DNA from: Pedobacter yulinensis
GTDB lineage: Bacteria; Bacteroidota; Bacteroidia; Sphingobacteriales; Sphingobacteriaceae
DNA length: 64,000 nucleotides
Direction of reading: 5' to 3'
NCBI RefSeq assembly: GCF_003029735.1
Contig: NZ_KZ686270.1
Coordinates: 372,001 to 436,000, forward strand
The notes under the pieces are model-generated. The model did no database searches. It was not told where the DNA came from and was given only the letters and a program-made list of their open reading frames with translations. This document shows positions 52,793 through 63,300 of the stretch, piece by piece (the stretch's first letter is position 1; each line of letters opens with the position of its first letter). A program made the translations under genes and the position numbers.

Positions 52793-55700
52793 TTAAAATC
52801 CGACATTTAAACCAAACAGGAAGGAGCGCGTAGTCGGGTAAGGACCACGGCTATCAATACCCGGGCCCAGGCCGGTGTCCTGGATAAAATCCGGATCATT
52901 ACCGGTATATCCGGTGATAGTGGCCAGATTCTGCCCCGTGGCGTACACCCGAACGCTGTTGATGTACTTGTTTTGTTTGATTTTGAAACGGTAACCGAAA
53001 GTTACCTCGTCAATTTTCACATGGCTTCCGCTTTCCAGGTAGTAATCTGAATACATGTAGGTATCACTGATGCCTGCGTACTTTGTAAAGGTATTCCTGA
53101 GCAGGTTTCCGCTCCAGGTACGGTTGCCATATGTAATCGCTGTTGTATTCAGGATATCATAGTCAAACCGGCCGCGCAGAAATATCCGCAGGTCGAAGTT
53201 CTTATAAGTGAAGTTGTTCGTTAGAGATGCATAATACTTAGGAATTGCGTTTCCGATTGGCGCAAGATCACTAAGGCTGCGGTCACGTGAAGGGTTAATC
53301 CGATCGTTGGTCACAGCCTCCCCGTTTCGGTTCCAGAAAAGCCATTTTCCTTCCGGAGTGAAACCGGCAAAGCGTTTTCCATAAAACTCGCCGAGCCTGC
53401 CGCCTTCGAATGTGGTGATTGCGTTCCCGAGCGCACCTGCTCCTCCGATGCCGCCAAACTCGATATATTCTCTGGTATAGAGCGAATTGGAATATGAATC
53501 AAGTGTATTGCGTAATGTACTGGCCGTCATATCCAGACTCCAGGAAAAATCTTTACGCTTAATCGCTGCGTAGCTGAGGGCAAGTTCAATACCTTTAGAA
53601 GAAATCTGTCCGACATTGGTATAAATCTCAGATCTGATATACGGTGGTTGCGGTGTGGTATACGTATCAAGCAGGTCGCTGGTGGTCCGGTTGAACACAT
53701 CAATAGAACCGCTTAATTTGCTGTTCAGCAACGTGAAATCAAGACCAATATTGGTTTCCTTCTTTTTTTCGAAACGCAGATCAGGATTCGGATTGCGGTC
53801 TGGCCCGTACGTTTCGCGGTAACTGCCATCCGGGTACAGATATTTTCCGCCGCGTCCCAGTGTTAACCGAGATGCATTGTTTGCAAAGCCGGAATTCCCT
53901 GTAACACCATAACCTGCACGAAGCTTCAGGAAATTGACCCACTTCACATTCTTCATAAAGTCTTCCTGGCTGATGTTCCAGCCTACAGATACGGCTGGGA
54001 AATTCCCCCATTTGTTGTTCGCGCCAAACCTTGAGGAACCCTCCCGGCGCAAGATTGCCTGGGCAAGGTATTTACCCATAAACGTATAATTTACCCGACC
54101 GAAGAAAGCGATGAGCGTATTGTCATTCTTAAAACTGCTCATGTTTGCTTTGCCATCGATCAGGGCTGTTCCGTCGCTTAAGTTATTTTCTTCAAACTGG
54201 TCGTTCAAAAACCCGCGGTTGTCCATAGACTGACCTTCCTCAACATGGTACCGGTAACTGTAACCGGCAACCGCAGAAAAAGTGTGCGACTCACCTACGT
54301 TTCCATTGTACTGCAGTGTCGGTTCGAAAGCATAATCCTGGAAAAGAGCCGTTCCCTTCGAAGCATAGCCTCCGCCCGGATAATCTGAATTTTCCTGTGA
54401 ATCCTCACTGGCCAGGGTTCGGTAACTCGCGTCAATATAGCTGTCACGCTGGATCGATCCAAAAACAGAGCCTTTTAGGCCCTTGAAAATATCAATGTCG
54501 ACCTTGGCATCGGCAGAACTGGTCTGCTGTTTCCGGCCATTGGTTTCCTGGAAAAGGCGGGCATACTGGTTCGTACTTTGCGTATCGAAGCGGTAACTTC
54601 CGTCAGGATTAAAGTTTGACAAAGTCGGATTTTTAGTAGCATCTTCTTCCCAGCCGCCACCGCCAAGCAGATTTGCATGGTTAGTATTCGTAACCAGGTT
54701 GAGCTGCACATTTACCTTATCGTCGAACGCTTTTTGATTAACATTCAGGCGCAGTGTGTATTCTTTGCGGTTGTTTTCGAGTGCGATGCCCTGCAGGTCC
54801 CGATAGTTCACACTTGCGCGGTAATTTGTTTTGTCTGTACCACCGCTAAGTGCCAGGTTGTGGTTCTGAGACAGGTTGCTGTGATTCACGAGCTCATCGA
54901 AAAAGTCGGTTGAGTTGCCAAAATCCTGCTGCCTGATCTGACCCTCGGCTATTTTCTGTCTAAACTCGTCTGCCGAAAGAAAATCCGGCCGGTTGTAAAT
55001 AAATTCTTTACGTGCATATGCTGAGTAATTTACGGTTGGTTTTCCGGGCTTTCCTTTTTTAGTTGTGATCAGGATAACGCCTGCATTGGCGCTCGTCCCA
55101 TAGATTGCAGCTCCCGAACCATCTTTCAACACGTCAACCGACAGAATATCGTCCTGCTGCAACAGGTCAGGATTTCCTCCAGGAATGCCGTCAATAACAA
55201 ACAGCGGGCTTGCGCTCCCTTTAACAGATACAACTCCGCGCAATTGTACGCTGGTGCCTGAATTGGGATTAGATCCACTGGTACGTGTAATCTGTAAACC
55301 TGCCACCTTTCCCTGGATGAGGTCAAGCGGATTTCTGGCGCCGCTCTGTCTGAACTGAGCGGTATCAAGGTGCGCAACAGATGAGGTGACCTCCTTCTGC
55401 CTGAGCGTACCGTAACCCACCACGACTACGTCGTTCAAGTTGTTGTTGCCCGAAGGTGTTAGTTTGATACTAAGCGGAGCCTGTCCCGAACCGGCAGGCC
55501 GTGCCAACGGCTCATAACCGATAAAACTGAAAGCGAGGATACTGTTTGCATTCGGAACGGCGATCGAAAATTTTCCGCTTGCATCTGTAACTGTTCCTTT
55601 CTGCGGATTGCTTTGAAGTCTGACGCTAACGCCAGGCATCGGAACTCCTTTTTCATCCACAACGACACCGCTGACCGTTTGCTGTGCTGACGCGGCTGCA

Positions 55701-55891
55701 GCCGGCTGTGCCGGCTTTTTAGTGGAGTCCTGTGCAGGAGTTTGTCTGGTGGTGTCTTGCACCTGCCGGAAATGACCGGCTTTTGATGCGAGATGGCCCC
55801 GGGCCATCATGGTCTTGCCAGCAGCGTCTGCAGACAAACAGACACTGCACAGAGCGGCAAGCCCTGCAATTTTGGGTAGATAGTTTTTCAT
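52793..55891 (-). CDS. SusC/RagA family TonB-linked outer-membrane transporter (pair 1)
   Basis: The 1032-residue protein has a signal peptide, then an unusual Pro/Ala/Gln/Thr-rich linker (about 40-75, TPAQDSTKKPAQPAAAASAQ). A CarboxypepD_reg domain follows (about 75-155, VSGVVVDEKGVPMPGVSVRL), then a plug with the SusC signatures LNDVVVVGYGT and GAAIYGTSANAGVILITTK, and a barrel ending FLFGLNVGF. It imports mannosides together with SusD. The linker is absent from its paralogue at 60363-63368. Its promoter contains a palindrome. Confidence 0.94.
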   Translation of the reverse strand: MKNYLPKIAGLAALCSVCLSADAAGKTMMARGHLASKAGHFRQVQDTTRQTPAQDSTKKPAQPAAAASAQQTVSGVVVDEKGVPMPGVSVRLQSNPQKGTVTDASGKFSIAVPNANSILAFSFIGYEPLARPAGSGQAPLSIKLTPSGNNNLNDVVVVGYGTLRQKEVTSSVAHLDTAQFRQSGARNPLDLIQGKVAGLQITRTSGSNPNSGTSVQLRGVVSVKGSASPLFVIDGIPGGNPDLLQQDDILSVDVLKDGSGAAIYGTSANAGVILITTKKGKPGKPTVNYSAYARKEFIYNRPDFLSADEFRQKIAEGQIRQQDFGNSTDFFDELVNHSNLSQNHNLALSGGTDKTNYRASVNYRDLQGIALENNRKEYTLRLNVNQKAFDDKVNVQLNLVTNTNHANLLGGGGWEEDATKNPTLSNFNPDGSYRFDTQSTNQYARLFQETNGRKQQTSSADAKVDIDIFKGLKGSVFGSIQRDSYIDASYRTLASEDSQENSDYPGGGYASKGTALFQDYAFEPTLQYNGNVGESHTFSAVAGYSYRYHVEEGQSMDNRGFLNDQFEENNLSDGTALIDGKANMSSFKNDNTLIAFFGRVNYTFMGKYLAQAILRREGSSRFGANNKWGNFPAVSVGWNISQEDFMKNVKWVNFLKLRAGYGVTGNSGFANNASRLTLGRGGKYLYPDGSYRETYGPDRNPNPDLRFEKKKETNIGLDFTLLNSKLSGSIDVFNRTTSDLLDTYTTPQPPYIRSEIYTNVGQISSKGIELALSYAAIKRKDFSWSLDMTASTLRNTLDSYSNSLYTREYIEFGGIGGAGALGNAITTFEGGRLGEFYGKRFAGFTPEGKWLFWNRNGEAVTNDRINPSRDRSLSDLAPIGNAIPKYYASLTNNFTYKNFDLRIFLRGRFDYDILNTTAITYGNRTWSGNLLRNTFTKYAGISDTYMYSDYYLESGSHVKIDEVTFGYRFKIKQNKYINSVRVYATGQNLATITGYTGNDPDFIQDTGLGPGIDSRGPYPTTRSFLFGLNVGF

Positions 55892-56008
55892 TGGCGATTG
55901 GTATATATGTTCTTTAGTGGAGATGGCAGGATGTAATTTATTGGCTCATACGCGGTTGGTTAATTGTAACTGCTCATTTTGTTGGTTGTCACACAATTTT
56001 CAGGCTAG

Positions 56009-56039
56009 CAACATTACTTAAACGTTTTAGTTCAGGCAA
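56009..56039 (-). promoter_or_regulatory. Promoter of susC pair 1 with internal palindromic operator
   Basis: On the minus strand TTG (56039-56037), a 20-bp spacer and TAATGTTG (56016-56009, 7 of 8) form a promoter. The palindrome TTAAACGTTTTA (plus 56018-56029) occupies the spacer, so a bound repressor would block RNA polymerase. Confidence 0.55.
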
Positions 56040-56111
56040 AAATTTCACTGTACACCTACTTTTTTTAAAAAAGATGTAACAGTTAAGACGGAAGAATTTT
56101 GAAAACAGCCT

Positions 56112-58376
56112 TTATTTTGCCGAAACTGAAAAAGGCCGGCCGGCCATGCCGGCTGCGCGCTGCTTATTGGGTGTGGATTGCATGTCGAGCTCCAGCACCC
56201 CACCTGCCAGTAATTCCTGGTGCCGTAAATAATTCCTGTTAAAAGGTTTTCCGTTCAGGCTCGCCCTGGTGATGTAAACGTGTTCTGCATTATTGGCTGG
56301 CGCCTTAATGATAAATTTTTTACCATTTTCCAGGCTGATCGTGATTTTACGGAATGCCGGGCTACCCAGCACATATTCATCTGTACCCGGGCAAACGCTG
56401 TAAAAACCCAGTGCACTGAGCACGTACCAGGAACTGGTTTGTCCCTGGTCTTCGTCGCCGGGATATCCATTTTCACTGGCATCATATAGTTTCCGCATGA
56501 CCTCTCGGGCATGATATTGTGTTTTCCATGGCTGCCCTGCATAATTGTACAAGTAAACCATGTGCTGGATAGGCTGGTTCCCGTGCGCATACTGCCCCAT
56601 GTTCGCCATAACCATTTCTGTCATTTCGTGGATCATGCCGCCATATGTACCGACGTTCACCCGGTTCGGTTCGGTAAAAACAGAATCCAGCTTAGCGGTG
56701 AAATTTTTCTCTCCGCCCATCAGATCAATAAGACCGCTTACATCGTGAAAGACCGACCACTGCCAGTGCCAGGCATTGCCTTCGGTATAGGGGCCGCCCC
56801 ACTCTGCCGGATCAAAATTGCTTGTCCATTTGCCATCTTTATCCCGACCCCGCATAAACCGGGTTGCCGGGTCGTAAACGTTTTTATACCGGAACATCCG
56901 GCGGCCAAACAGATCCTCGTAATGCTTATTACCAGTCATACGCGCCAGCTGGTAGCCGCAAAAGTCGTCATACGCATATTCAAGCGTTTTTGCTGTCGCT
57001 TCCCGCACCTGCGGGTAGGGCACATAACCCAGCGCTTCATATTCCTTGTAGCCATCGCGGCCGTTCGCCGGTCCCCAGGGTCCTTTGTTGCCTGATTCAT
57101 GTTCATAGGCTCTTAAGGCTTCCGCCGGATCGAACGTTCGGACTCCTTTGGCCCAGGCATCTGCAAACAGCGAAATGGCATGGTTGCCGATCATGCTCCC
57201 CGCTTCGCTGGGAAACGACCAGGAAGGCAGCCAGCCACACTGTTTCCAGGCATCGAGCATGGCCTGCATGTACCTGCCGTGCATGGTTGGGTGAAGCAGG
57301 GCATTCAAAGGGAACTGCGCACGGAAAGTATCCCAAAAGCCGGTGTCTGTGAACATATACCCGGGATGTACCTGCCCGTCGTAAGGACTGAAATAAACAG
57401 GCTGACCTTTGGAATCAATTTCGTAAAACTTGCGGGAAAACAGGCTGGCACGGAAAAAGCAGGAGTAAAATGTTTCCTTGTCGGCCTTACTGCCACCTTC
57501 AACAAGAATTTGCCCCAGTTGTTTATTCCATACCTTCCCCGCTCGGGCAATTGTCGTTTCTATCATTTTATCGGCGCCCAATTCGCGTTTCAAGTTGAGC
57601 TCTGCCTGCTCCAGGCTGATGTATGAGGAGGCAGTCTTTACCTGCACGGTCGTGCCTGGCGCAAATTGAAGGTATGCACCCTTTCCCTTGCCTGTAGCGG
57701 TTGTCTGACCATGATCTATTGTATTTTTTTGATTCTCCCAGGTACCGAACGATTTGAACGGGCGGTCAAAATAAATCACAAAAAAACTTTTCCAGCCCCG
57801 TTTAAAGCCGGCTCCATTATTTACAAAGCCGGTTATTTTGCGGTTTGCCGGATCAATTTTTACTTCGCTCAAACCTATGTACCCGTCCAGTACCAGATAT
57901 CCCTTGTGGTTTTTCGGAAAAGAAAATCGCAAATGTGCCCCGCGGGTACTGGGCGCAATGGCTGTTGTTATGCCGTTATCAAACATAACACGGTAATGAT
58001 TGGGCCGGGCAGTTTCATTCCGGTGACTGAATTTTGCCGCACGCTTGTCCTGGTCGACTACCAGACTGTCAAGCACAGGCATCATTGAAAAAACGGCATA
58101 ATCCCGGGTCCATGAGCTGCACTGATGCGCCTGTTGAAATCCCCTGATCCGATCGAGGAAATATTGGTACTTCCAGCCATCTCCGTTCCTCCCGGTTTGC
58201 GGTGTCCAGGTATGCATGCCAAAGGGCAAGGATGTTGTCGGATACGTATTGCCCCGTGTCAGTTCATGCTTCGAATTAGTTCCCTGAAGGGTATTGACGT
58301 AATTAACCAGATCGTGTTGTCTGGCCTGTACATACAGCGGCAGCAGCACCGCAAGGAACCATCCCTTTTTTAACAT
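56112..58376 (-). CDS. GH92 exo-alpha-mannosidase (third copy)
   Basis: The 754-residue enzyme has a signal peptide (MLKKGWFLAVLLPLYVQA). GH92 motifs are NTLQGTNSKHELTRGNTYPT with PFGMHTWTPQTG, TEGNAWHWQW near 529 and GDEDQGQTSSWYVLSALGFY near 639. It is closest to the copy at 44261-46552 and lies alone between the two SusCD pairs, with its own promoter and operator. ATG 58376 is taken over the longer frame to 58424, which would run through the promoter. Confidence 0.93.
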   Translation of the reverse strand: MLKKGWFLAVLLPLYVQARQHDLVNYVNTLQGTNSKHELTRGNTYPTTSLPFGMHTWTPQTGRNGDGWKYQYFLDRIRGFQQAHQCSSWTRDYAVFSMMPVLDSLVVDQDKRAAKFSHRNETARPNHYRVMFDNGITTAIAPSTRGAHLRFSFPKNHKGYLVLDGYIGLSEVKIDPANRKITGFVNNGAGFKRGWKSFFVIYFDRPFKSFGTWENQKNTIDHGQTTATGKGKGAYLQFAPGTTVQVKTASSYISLEQAELNLKRELGADKMIETTIARAGKVWNKQLGQILVEGGSKADKETFYSCFFRASLFSRKFYEIDSKGQPVYFSPYDGQVHPGYMFTDTGFWDTFRAQFPLNALLHPTMHGRYMQAMLDAWKQCGWLPSWSFPSEAGSMIGNHAISLFADAWAKGVRTFDPAEALRAYEHESGNKGPWGPANGRDGYKEYEALGYVPYPQVREATAKTLEYAYDDFCGYQLARMTGNKHYEDLFGRRMFRYKNVYDPATRFMRGRDKDGKWTSNFDPAEWGGPYTEGNAWHWQWSVFHDVSGLIDLMGGEKNFTAKLDSVFTEPNRVNVGTYGGMIHEMTEMVMANMGQYAHGNQPIQHMVYLYNYAGQPWKTQYHAREVMRKLYDASENGYPGDEDQGQTSSWYVLSALGFYSVCPGTDEYVLGSPAFRKITISLENGKKFIIKAPANNAEHVYITRASLNGKPFNRNYLRHQELLAGGVLELDMQSTPNKQRAAGMAGRPFSVSAK

Positions 58377-58424
58377 ACTTAATCGTTTTAGTACAAGTAT
58401 AAATAATCTACCGCTTTTAGGCAA
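58377..58424 (-). promoter_or_regulatory. Promoter and operator of the third GH92 gene
   Basis: On the minus strand TTG (58424-58422), a 20-bp spacer and TATACTTG (58401-58394, 7 of 8) are followed directly by the palindrome (TTAATCGTTTTA, plus 58379-58390), which abuts the ATG. The wider element ACTTAATCGTTTTAGTAC is nearly the same as that at the susC promoter (16 of 18 bases). Confidence 0.6.
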
Positions 58425-58638
58425 TGGTATGCTGTCATGAAAAGAAGAGCAAATATCAAAAAGAAGCGCGTGTTAACATCGGCAGGCCTCAATGCGGTTT
58501 TTAAGAATATCAATGGGTTGCCTCGGCAAATGCAAGCCGGCCTCAAATGAGAGTGGACGGTCCTAATAACTTTACGCACGACTAATTAGTATAGCCGTTC
58601 TATTTCATCAGAAGTGCAGCAGTGATGTGCGCCAGCGG

Positions 58639-58673
58639 CAAAAAAAAAGAGATTGCCGAACCGGCAATCTCTT
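58639..58673 (-). terminator. Terminator of susC-susD pair 2
   Basis: On the minus strand AAGAGATTGCCG (58673-58662) pairs with CGGCAATCTCTT (58658-58647) around a 3-nt loop, followed by a long T tract. Confidence 0.93.
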
Positions 58674-58694
58674 CCAGATGATTAATATTAAACC

Positions 58695-60350
58695 TTAGTT
58701 GTAACCAGGGTTTTGTGCCAGGTTGCCATTCAAGGTACGTTGTACCTGAGGGATAGGGAACAGCGTCCGGAATGCTTGAGAAGGCTGGTGGTCCCACCAG
58801 GTTGCGGTATGGAACTTACCAAAACGGATCAGGTCATTTCTGCGGAAGCCTTCGAAGATAAACTCGCGGCCACGTTCTGCCAGGAGTTCATCTAAAGTTA
58901 ACGTAGCTGGGGTATATGCCCGGCCTGCCCAATTGGCAGCGGTATACGCACGGCTTTTACAAGCATTGATCAGATCGCACGCAGCTTGCGTAGCGGTACC
59001 ACCGTTTTTGCGCATCAGTGCTTCTGCTTTAGCAAAATAAACCCAGGTTAGGCGATAAATGTTCCAGTCAGTGTTGTTATAGTTTGGATCTGCAGGAATT
59101 GCTACCCCATTTACCACACCCGGATTCTGGTTACCAAGCTTGTACTTATTAAAACGTACTCCACTGTTTTCTTCGCCTTCGCTCATGTTTGAAACAGTCG
59201 AACCTGTCTTATTTTTACGAATATTATCTACAAAAACGATTTGTTGACCGTCGTACTCGTTTCCTCCCGCAGCCAGCGCTGGCTGGCCATTATCGAAACG
59301 CACCATTGGTCCTTCAAGCAGCCAGGTGCGCTTGCGCAGATCTTGGTCCTCGAAGGTTGTAAACACACCGGGCACTACAACAACACCATCATTACCGTTC
59401 CGGTTGCCGCCATAGATAATACCTTGCTGGAAATGGTAAAATTCGCCGGTCCATGATGGCTGGAAATTCGCCCTTGGAAAGTCGTAGGCGATCGAGAAGA
59501 TAACCTCTTTCGATAAATGGTTGGTCGGTTTGAACGGATCAGTGATGTTCGGGTCCAGAGCCATTGCGCCGTTCTGACCGCCGCCCGCTCCATTAATCAA
59601 CTGGTCCGCAGCTGCGATACAATCATCCCATCTCGCTGTTCCTGTCCATACCTGCGCATTCAGATAAAGTTCTACCAGCATCGCATAACCACCGGCTCTT
59701 GTCATACGGCCGGTCATATCTGTAGAAAGCACAGGAACCTTATCGATATTATCTTTAATTTCCTTTTCGATGAACGCGAATACTTCAGCACGCGGACGTG
59801 TTTCAGGTTTCGCAGGAATGCCTACCTGTGTAACGACAGGAATGTTTCCGAAAAGATCCATGAGTTTCAGGTAGTGAAATGCCCGAAGCAATTTTAATTC
59901 GGCAACAAAAGCATCCTTCTCAGTTTGTGTAATACCCATTTGAGACAACGACCTTTTTTCCAGGTTCTCGATCGGATCATTACAAAGACCCATTCCCCAG
60001 TACATCAGCGACCAGGCATTGTTCAATGGTCCGTCATCACTCAGCCAGGTATGATAATGCAATCTCTTCCACTTTCCCCCGTCCTCACCATGGCGGCCTT
60101 TCGTTGGCCAGGCCAGCTGGTCTGCAGAAAGCTCAGCTGGGCGCCACCAGCCATCTTGGCCAGAAGGCGTAACCCACGCGTTCGCATGTGTATATGGCCG
60201 TAAAACAGCCGAAAGAACCTCAGTTTTATTGTTGTAAAAGTTGTCAGTGGTCAACTCATTGTAAATCCGCTGATCAAGTTTGGTACAGCTGTTTCCGAGC
60301 AGGGCCACTCCGGCCAGCAGGATTGTGCTTACTTTATTTGAAATTTTCAT
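58695..60350 (-). CDS. SusD/RagB family glycan-binding lipoprotein (pair 2)
   Basis: The 551-residue protein has a lipoprotein signal (LLGNSCTKLDQ) and the SusD fold with the same landmarks as pair 1 (ELKLLRAFHYLKLMDLFGNI, AGGYAMLVELYLNAQVW, EFIFEGFRRNDLIRFGKF). By eye about 70% of residues are identical to the pair 1 SusD, including long runs such as the WPTKGRHGEDGGKWKRLHYH stretch. This supports a recent tandem duplication. It follows susC by 12 bp. Confidence 0.94.
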   Translation of the reverse strand: MKISNKVSTILLAGVALLGNSCTKLDQRIYNELTTDNFYNNKTEVLSAVLRPYTHANAWVTPSGQDGWWRPAELSADQLAWPTKGRHGEDGGKWKRLHYHTWLSDDGPLNNAWSLMYWGMGLCNDPIENLEKRSLSQMGITQTEKDAFVAELKLLRAFHYLKLMDLFGNIPVVTQVGIPAKPETRPRAEVFAFIEKEIKDNIDKVPVLSTDMTGRMTRAGGYAMLVELYLNAQVWTGTARWDDCIAAADQLINGAGGGQNGAMALDPNITDPFKPTNHLSKEVIFSIAYDFPRANFQPSWTGEFYHFQQGIIYGGNRNGNDGVVVVPGVFTTFEDQDLRKRTWLLEGPMVRFDNGQPALAAGGNEYDGQQIVFVDNIRKNKTGSTVSNMSEGEENSGVRFNKYKLGNQNPGVVNGVAIPADPNYNNTDWNIYRLTWVYFAKAEALMRKNGGTATQAACDLINACKSRAYTAANWAGRAYTPATLTLDELLAERGREFIFEGFRRNDLIRFGKFHTATWWDHQPSQAFRTLFPIPQVQRTLNGNLAQNPGYN

Positions 60351-60362
60351 GTGTATTATTCG

Positions 60363-63300
60363 TTAAAATCCAAAGTTGACACCAAATAAGAATTGACGGG
60401 TCCATGGATATGGGCTTCTGCTGTCGATGCCTGGGCCGAGGCCAGTATCTTGAACTGTGTCAGGGTCATTTCCGGTATATTTTGTGAATGTAGCAAGGTT
60501 ACTTCCGGTTGCATAAACACGCAGGTTACGGATGGTCTTGTTTGGTATCTTGAATGTATAACCAAGTGTTACCTCGTCCAGTTTCACAAAACTTCCTGAC
60601 TCAATGTAGTAGTCTGAATACATATATGTATCCTTGATCTCATTGTATTTGGTAAAGGCAGTTCTGAGCAGGTTTCCTTGTGTTCCGTTCTTGTTTCCGT
60701 ATGAGAGGGCAAGTGTATTCAGGATGTCGTAATCGAGCTTACTGCGCAGGAACACCCGAAGGTCAAAATTAGCGTAGGTGAAGTTGTTTGTGAGCGACAA
60801 ATAATATTTTGGAATTGCATTACCAATTACGGCCAGGTCTGTCTGGTCTCTGAACACAGATGTATTGATCTGTGCATTGGAAACAACATTGCCGTCCTTG
60901 TTGAAGAAAGTCCATTTGCCATCAGGAGTAAAGCCAGCAAAACGTTTGCCCCAGAACTCGCCAAGTTTGCCGCCTTCGTAGGTCCGGATTGCGTCTCCAA
61001 GTGCACCAAAGCCGCCAATGCCGCCAAAGGTCTTCATATCACGTTTGTATTCATCATTCGAATACGCATCAAGCCTGTTATCAGTCGTACTTCCAATAAA
61101 GTCGATTGAGTAACGGAATTTGCTTGTGTTTACCACCTGATAATTCAGGGTAAGTTCAATACCTTTTGCAGAGATGGTACCAACATTGGTGTAGATTGAG
61201 CTTTGAATAAATGGAGGCTGTGGCGAAGTATACGTATCCAGGAGGTCTTTGGTAACCCGGTTGTACAATTCGATCGAACCGCTCAGGCGATTTTTAAGCA
61301 CCGCAAAGTCAATCCCGATGTTTGTTTCCTGTTTTTTCTCCCAGCGCAGATTCGGATTCGGGTTTCTGCTTGGTCCATAAGTTTGCTGGTATTCGTCTCC
61401 GGGGAACCGGTACACACCACCACCGCCAAGGGTCACCATAGAAGCCGTGTTAGCAAATCCTGAGTTACCTGTTTCACCATAACCACCTCGCAATTTCAGG
61501 TTATTGACCCACTGAACATTTTTCATGAAGTTTTCTTCAGTAATATTCCAGGCACCTGAAAACGAAACAAAGTTTGCCCACCTGTTGTTGGCACCGAATT
61601 TTGACGATCCCTCCCTGCGGAAAGTAGCCTGAACAAAATATTTATCAGCAAAGCCATAATGAACCCTACTCAGAAAAGCGATCAGTGTATTGTCGCTCTT
61701 GCCGCTGCTGATGCCAATTGTGTTCAGCTTAATGGGAACGCTTCCGAGATTGTTTTCTTCAAATACGTCATTCAGGTAACCGCGGTTCCATGCACCAAAG
61801 TTCTCGCCCACTTCATACCGGTAAGAATAGCCGGCTAAAGCCTGGATCTTGTGCTGGCCAAAAGATTTGTTATAGTCTAAAGTTGGCTCAACACTAAAAT
61901 TCTGGTTCAGAACACTTCCTTTCTCAGCGTAACCGCCGCCTGGGGATTCACCGTTCTCGATCGAATTCTGGCTGCCGCGCATCCTGTAAATGTTGTTTAC
62001 ATAGGAATCGCGTTGTACCGCACCAAAAACTGATGCACGTAAGCCGGAAATAATGTCAACATCAATTTTACCATCTACCGATGACGTTTGCTGCGAGCGC
62101 AGGTACTTTTCCTGCTCAAGTCTGGCAATTTCATTGGTTATATTCCGGGTAAACGCGAAACTGCCATCAGGTTTGTAATAAGACTCTGTCGGGTTTTTTA
62201 CCAGAACAGTCTCCCAGCCACCACCCGCAATCAGGTTTGGATTGTTGTAGTTGGTCGCCACATTAAACTGTGCAGTGACACGGTCCTGAAAGCCTTTTTG
62301 AGTCAGGCTCAAACGAGCGCTGTATTCCCTGCGGTCGTTTTGTTTTGCGAAACCCTGGAGATCCCGGTAGTTCAGACTGACACGGTAGTTAGAGTTTGCT
62401 CCACCGCCAGAAACAGCGAAATTGTGATTATTCGAAATGTTATTTTTATTGATCAGGTCGTAGAAATAATCAAAGTCCCCGCCGTAATCCATCGCGCTAT
62501 ATTGCTTACTTGCAATCTTTTCTCGGAATTCTGCCGCATTCATGAAATCGGGACGCTCATTCAGGACTTCGTGGCGTACGTAAGCATTGTAATCAAATCG
62601 GGAAGGTCCGGCCTTTCCTTTCTTGGTTGTAATCAAAATTACACCCGCGTTGGCCCGCGTTCCATAAATCGCTGCCGCCGATCCATCTTTCAGCACACTG
62701 AAAGACTCGATATCATCCTGCTGTAGCAGATCAAGGTTACCGCCCGGAATACCGTCAATAACAATAAGCGGGCTACTTGCAACCGAAACCGAAGTAACAC
62801 CCCGAAGCTGAATAGCGACACCAGAATTGGGATTGGTACCACTGGTACGGGTAAGTTGCAAGCCTGCTACTTTACCGATCAGGAGATCCATCGCACTACG
62901 CGCGCCACTTTGCCTGAACTGTGATGTATCGATCTTTGTAATGGCAGATGTTACCTCTTTGATATTTTGCGTACCATAACCAACAACCACCACCTCATCG
63001 AGTTTGTTGTCGGAAGAGGGCTGCATACCAAAGCTTATCACACTCCTGCCGCCCGGTTTTTCACTAATGGTTGTATAACCAATGTAAGTAAACACGAGCG
63101 TGTCATCGTTGCCCGCTTCGATGCGATATTTTCCGTTCGCGTCTGTTACAGTGGTCTTGCCTGTTACTGTGTTCCTAATGCTGACACCCGGCAGTGGTGC
63201 ATCAGCTTCGTCCGTTACAGTTCCGGTAACCACTTTCTGAACCTGAATACCCGAAGGCTTCCAGGTAAGCCAATGACCCCAGGTGGCCCCTGAAGCATCA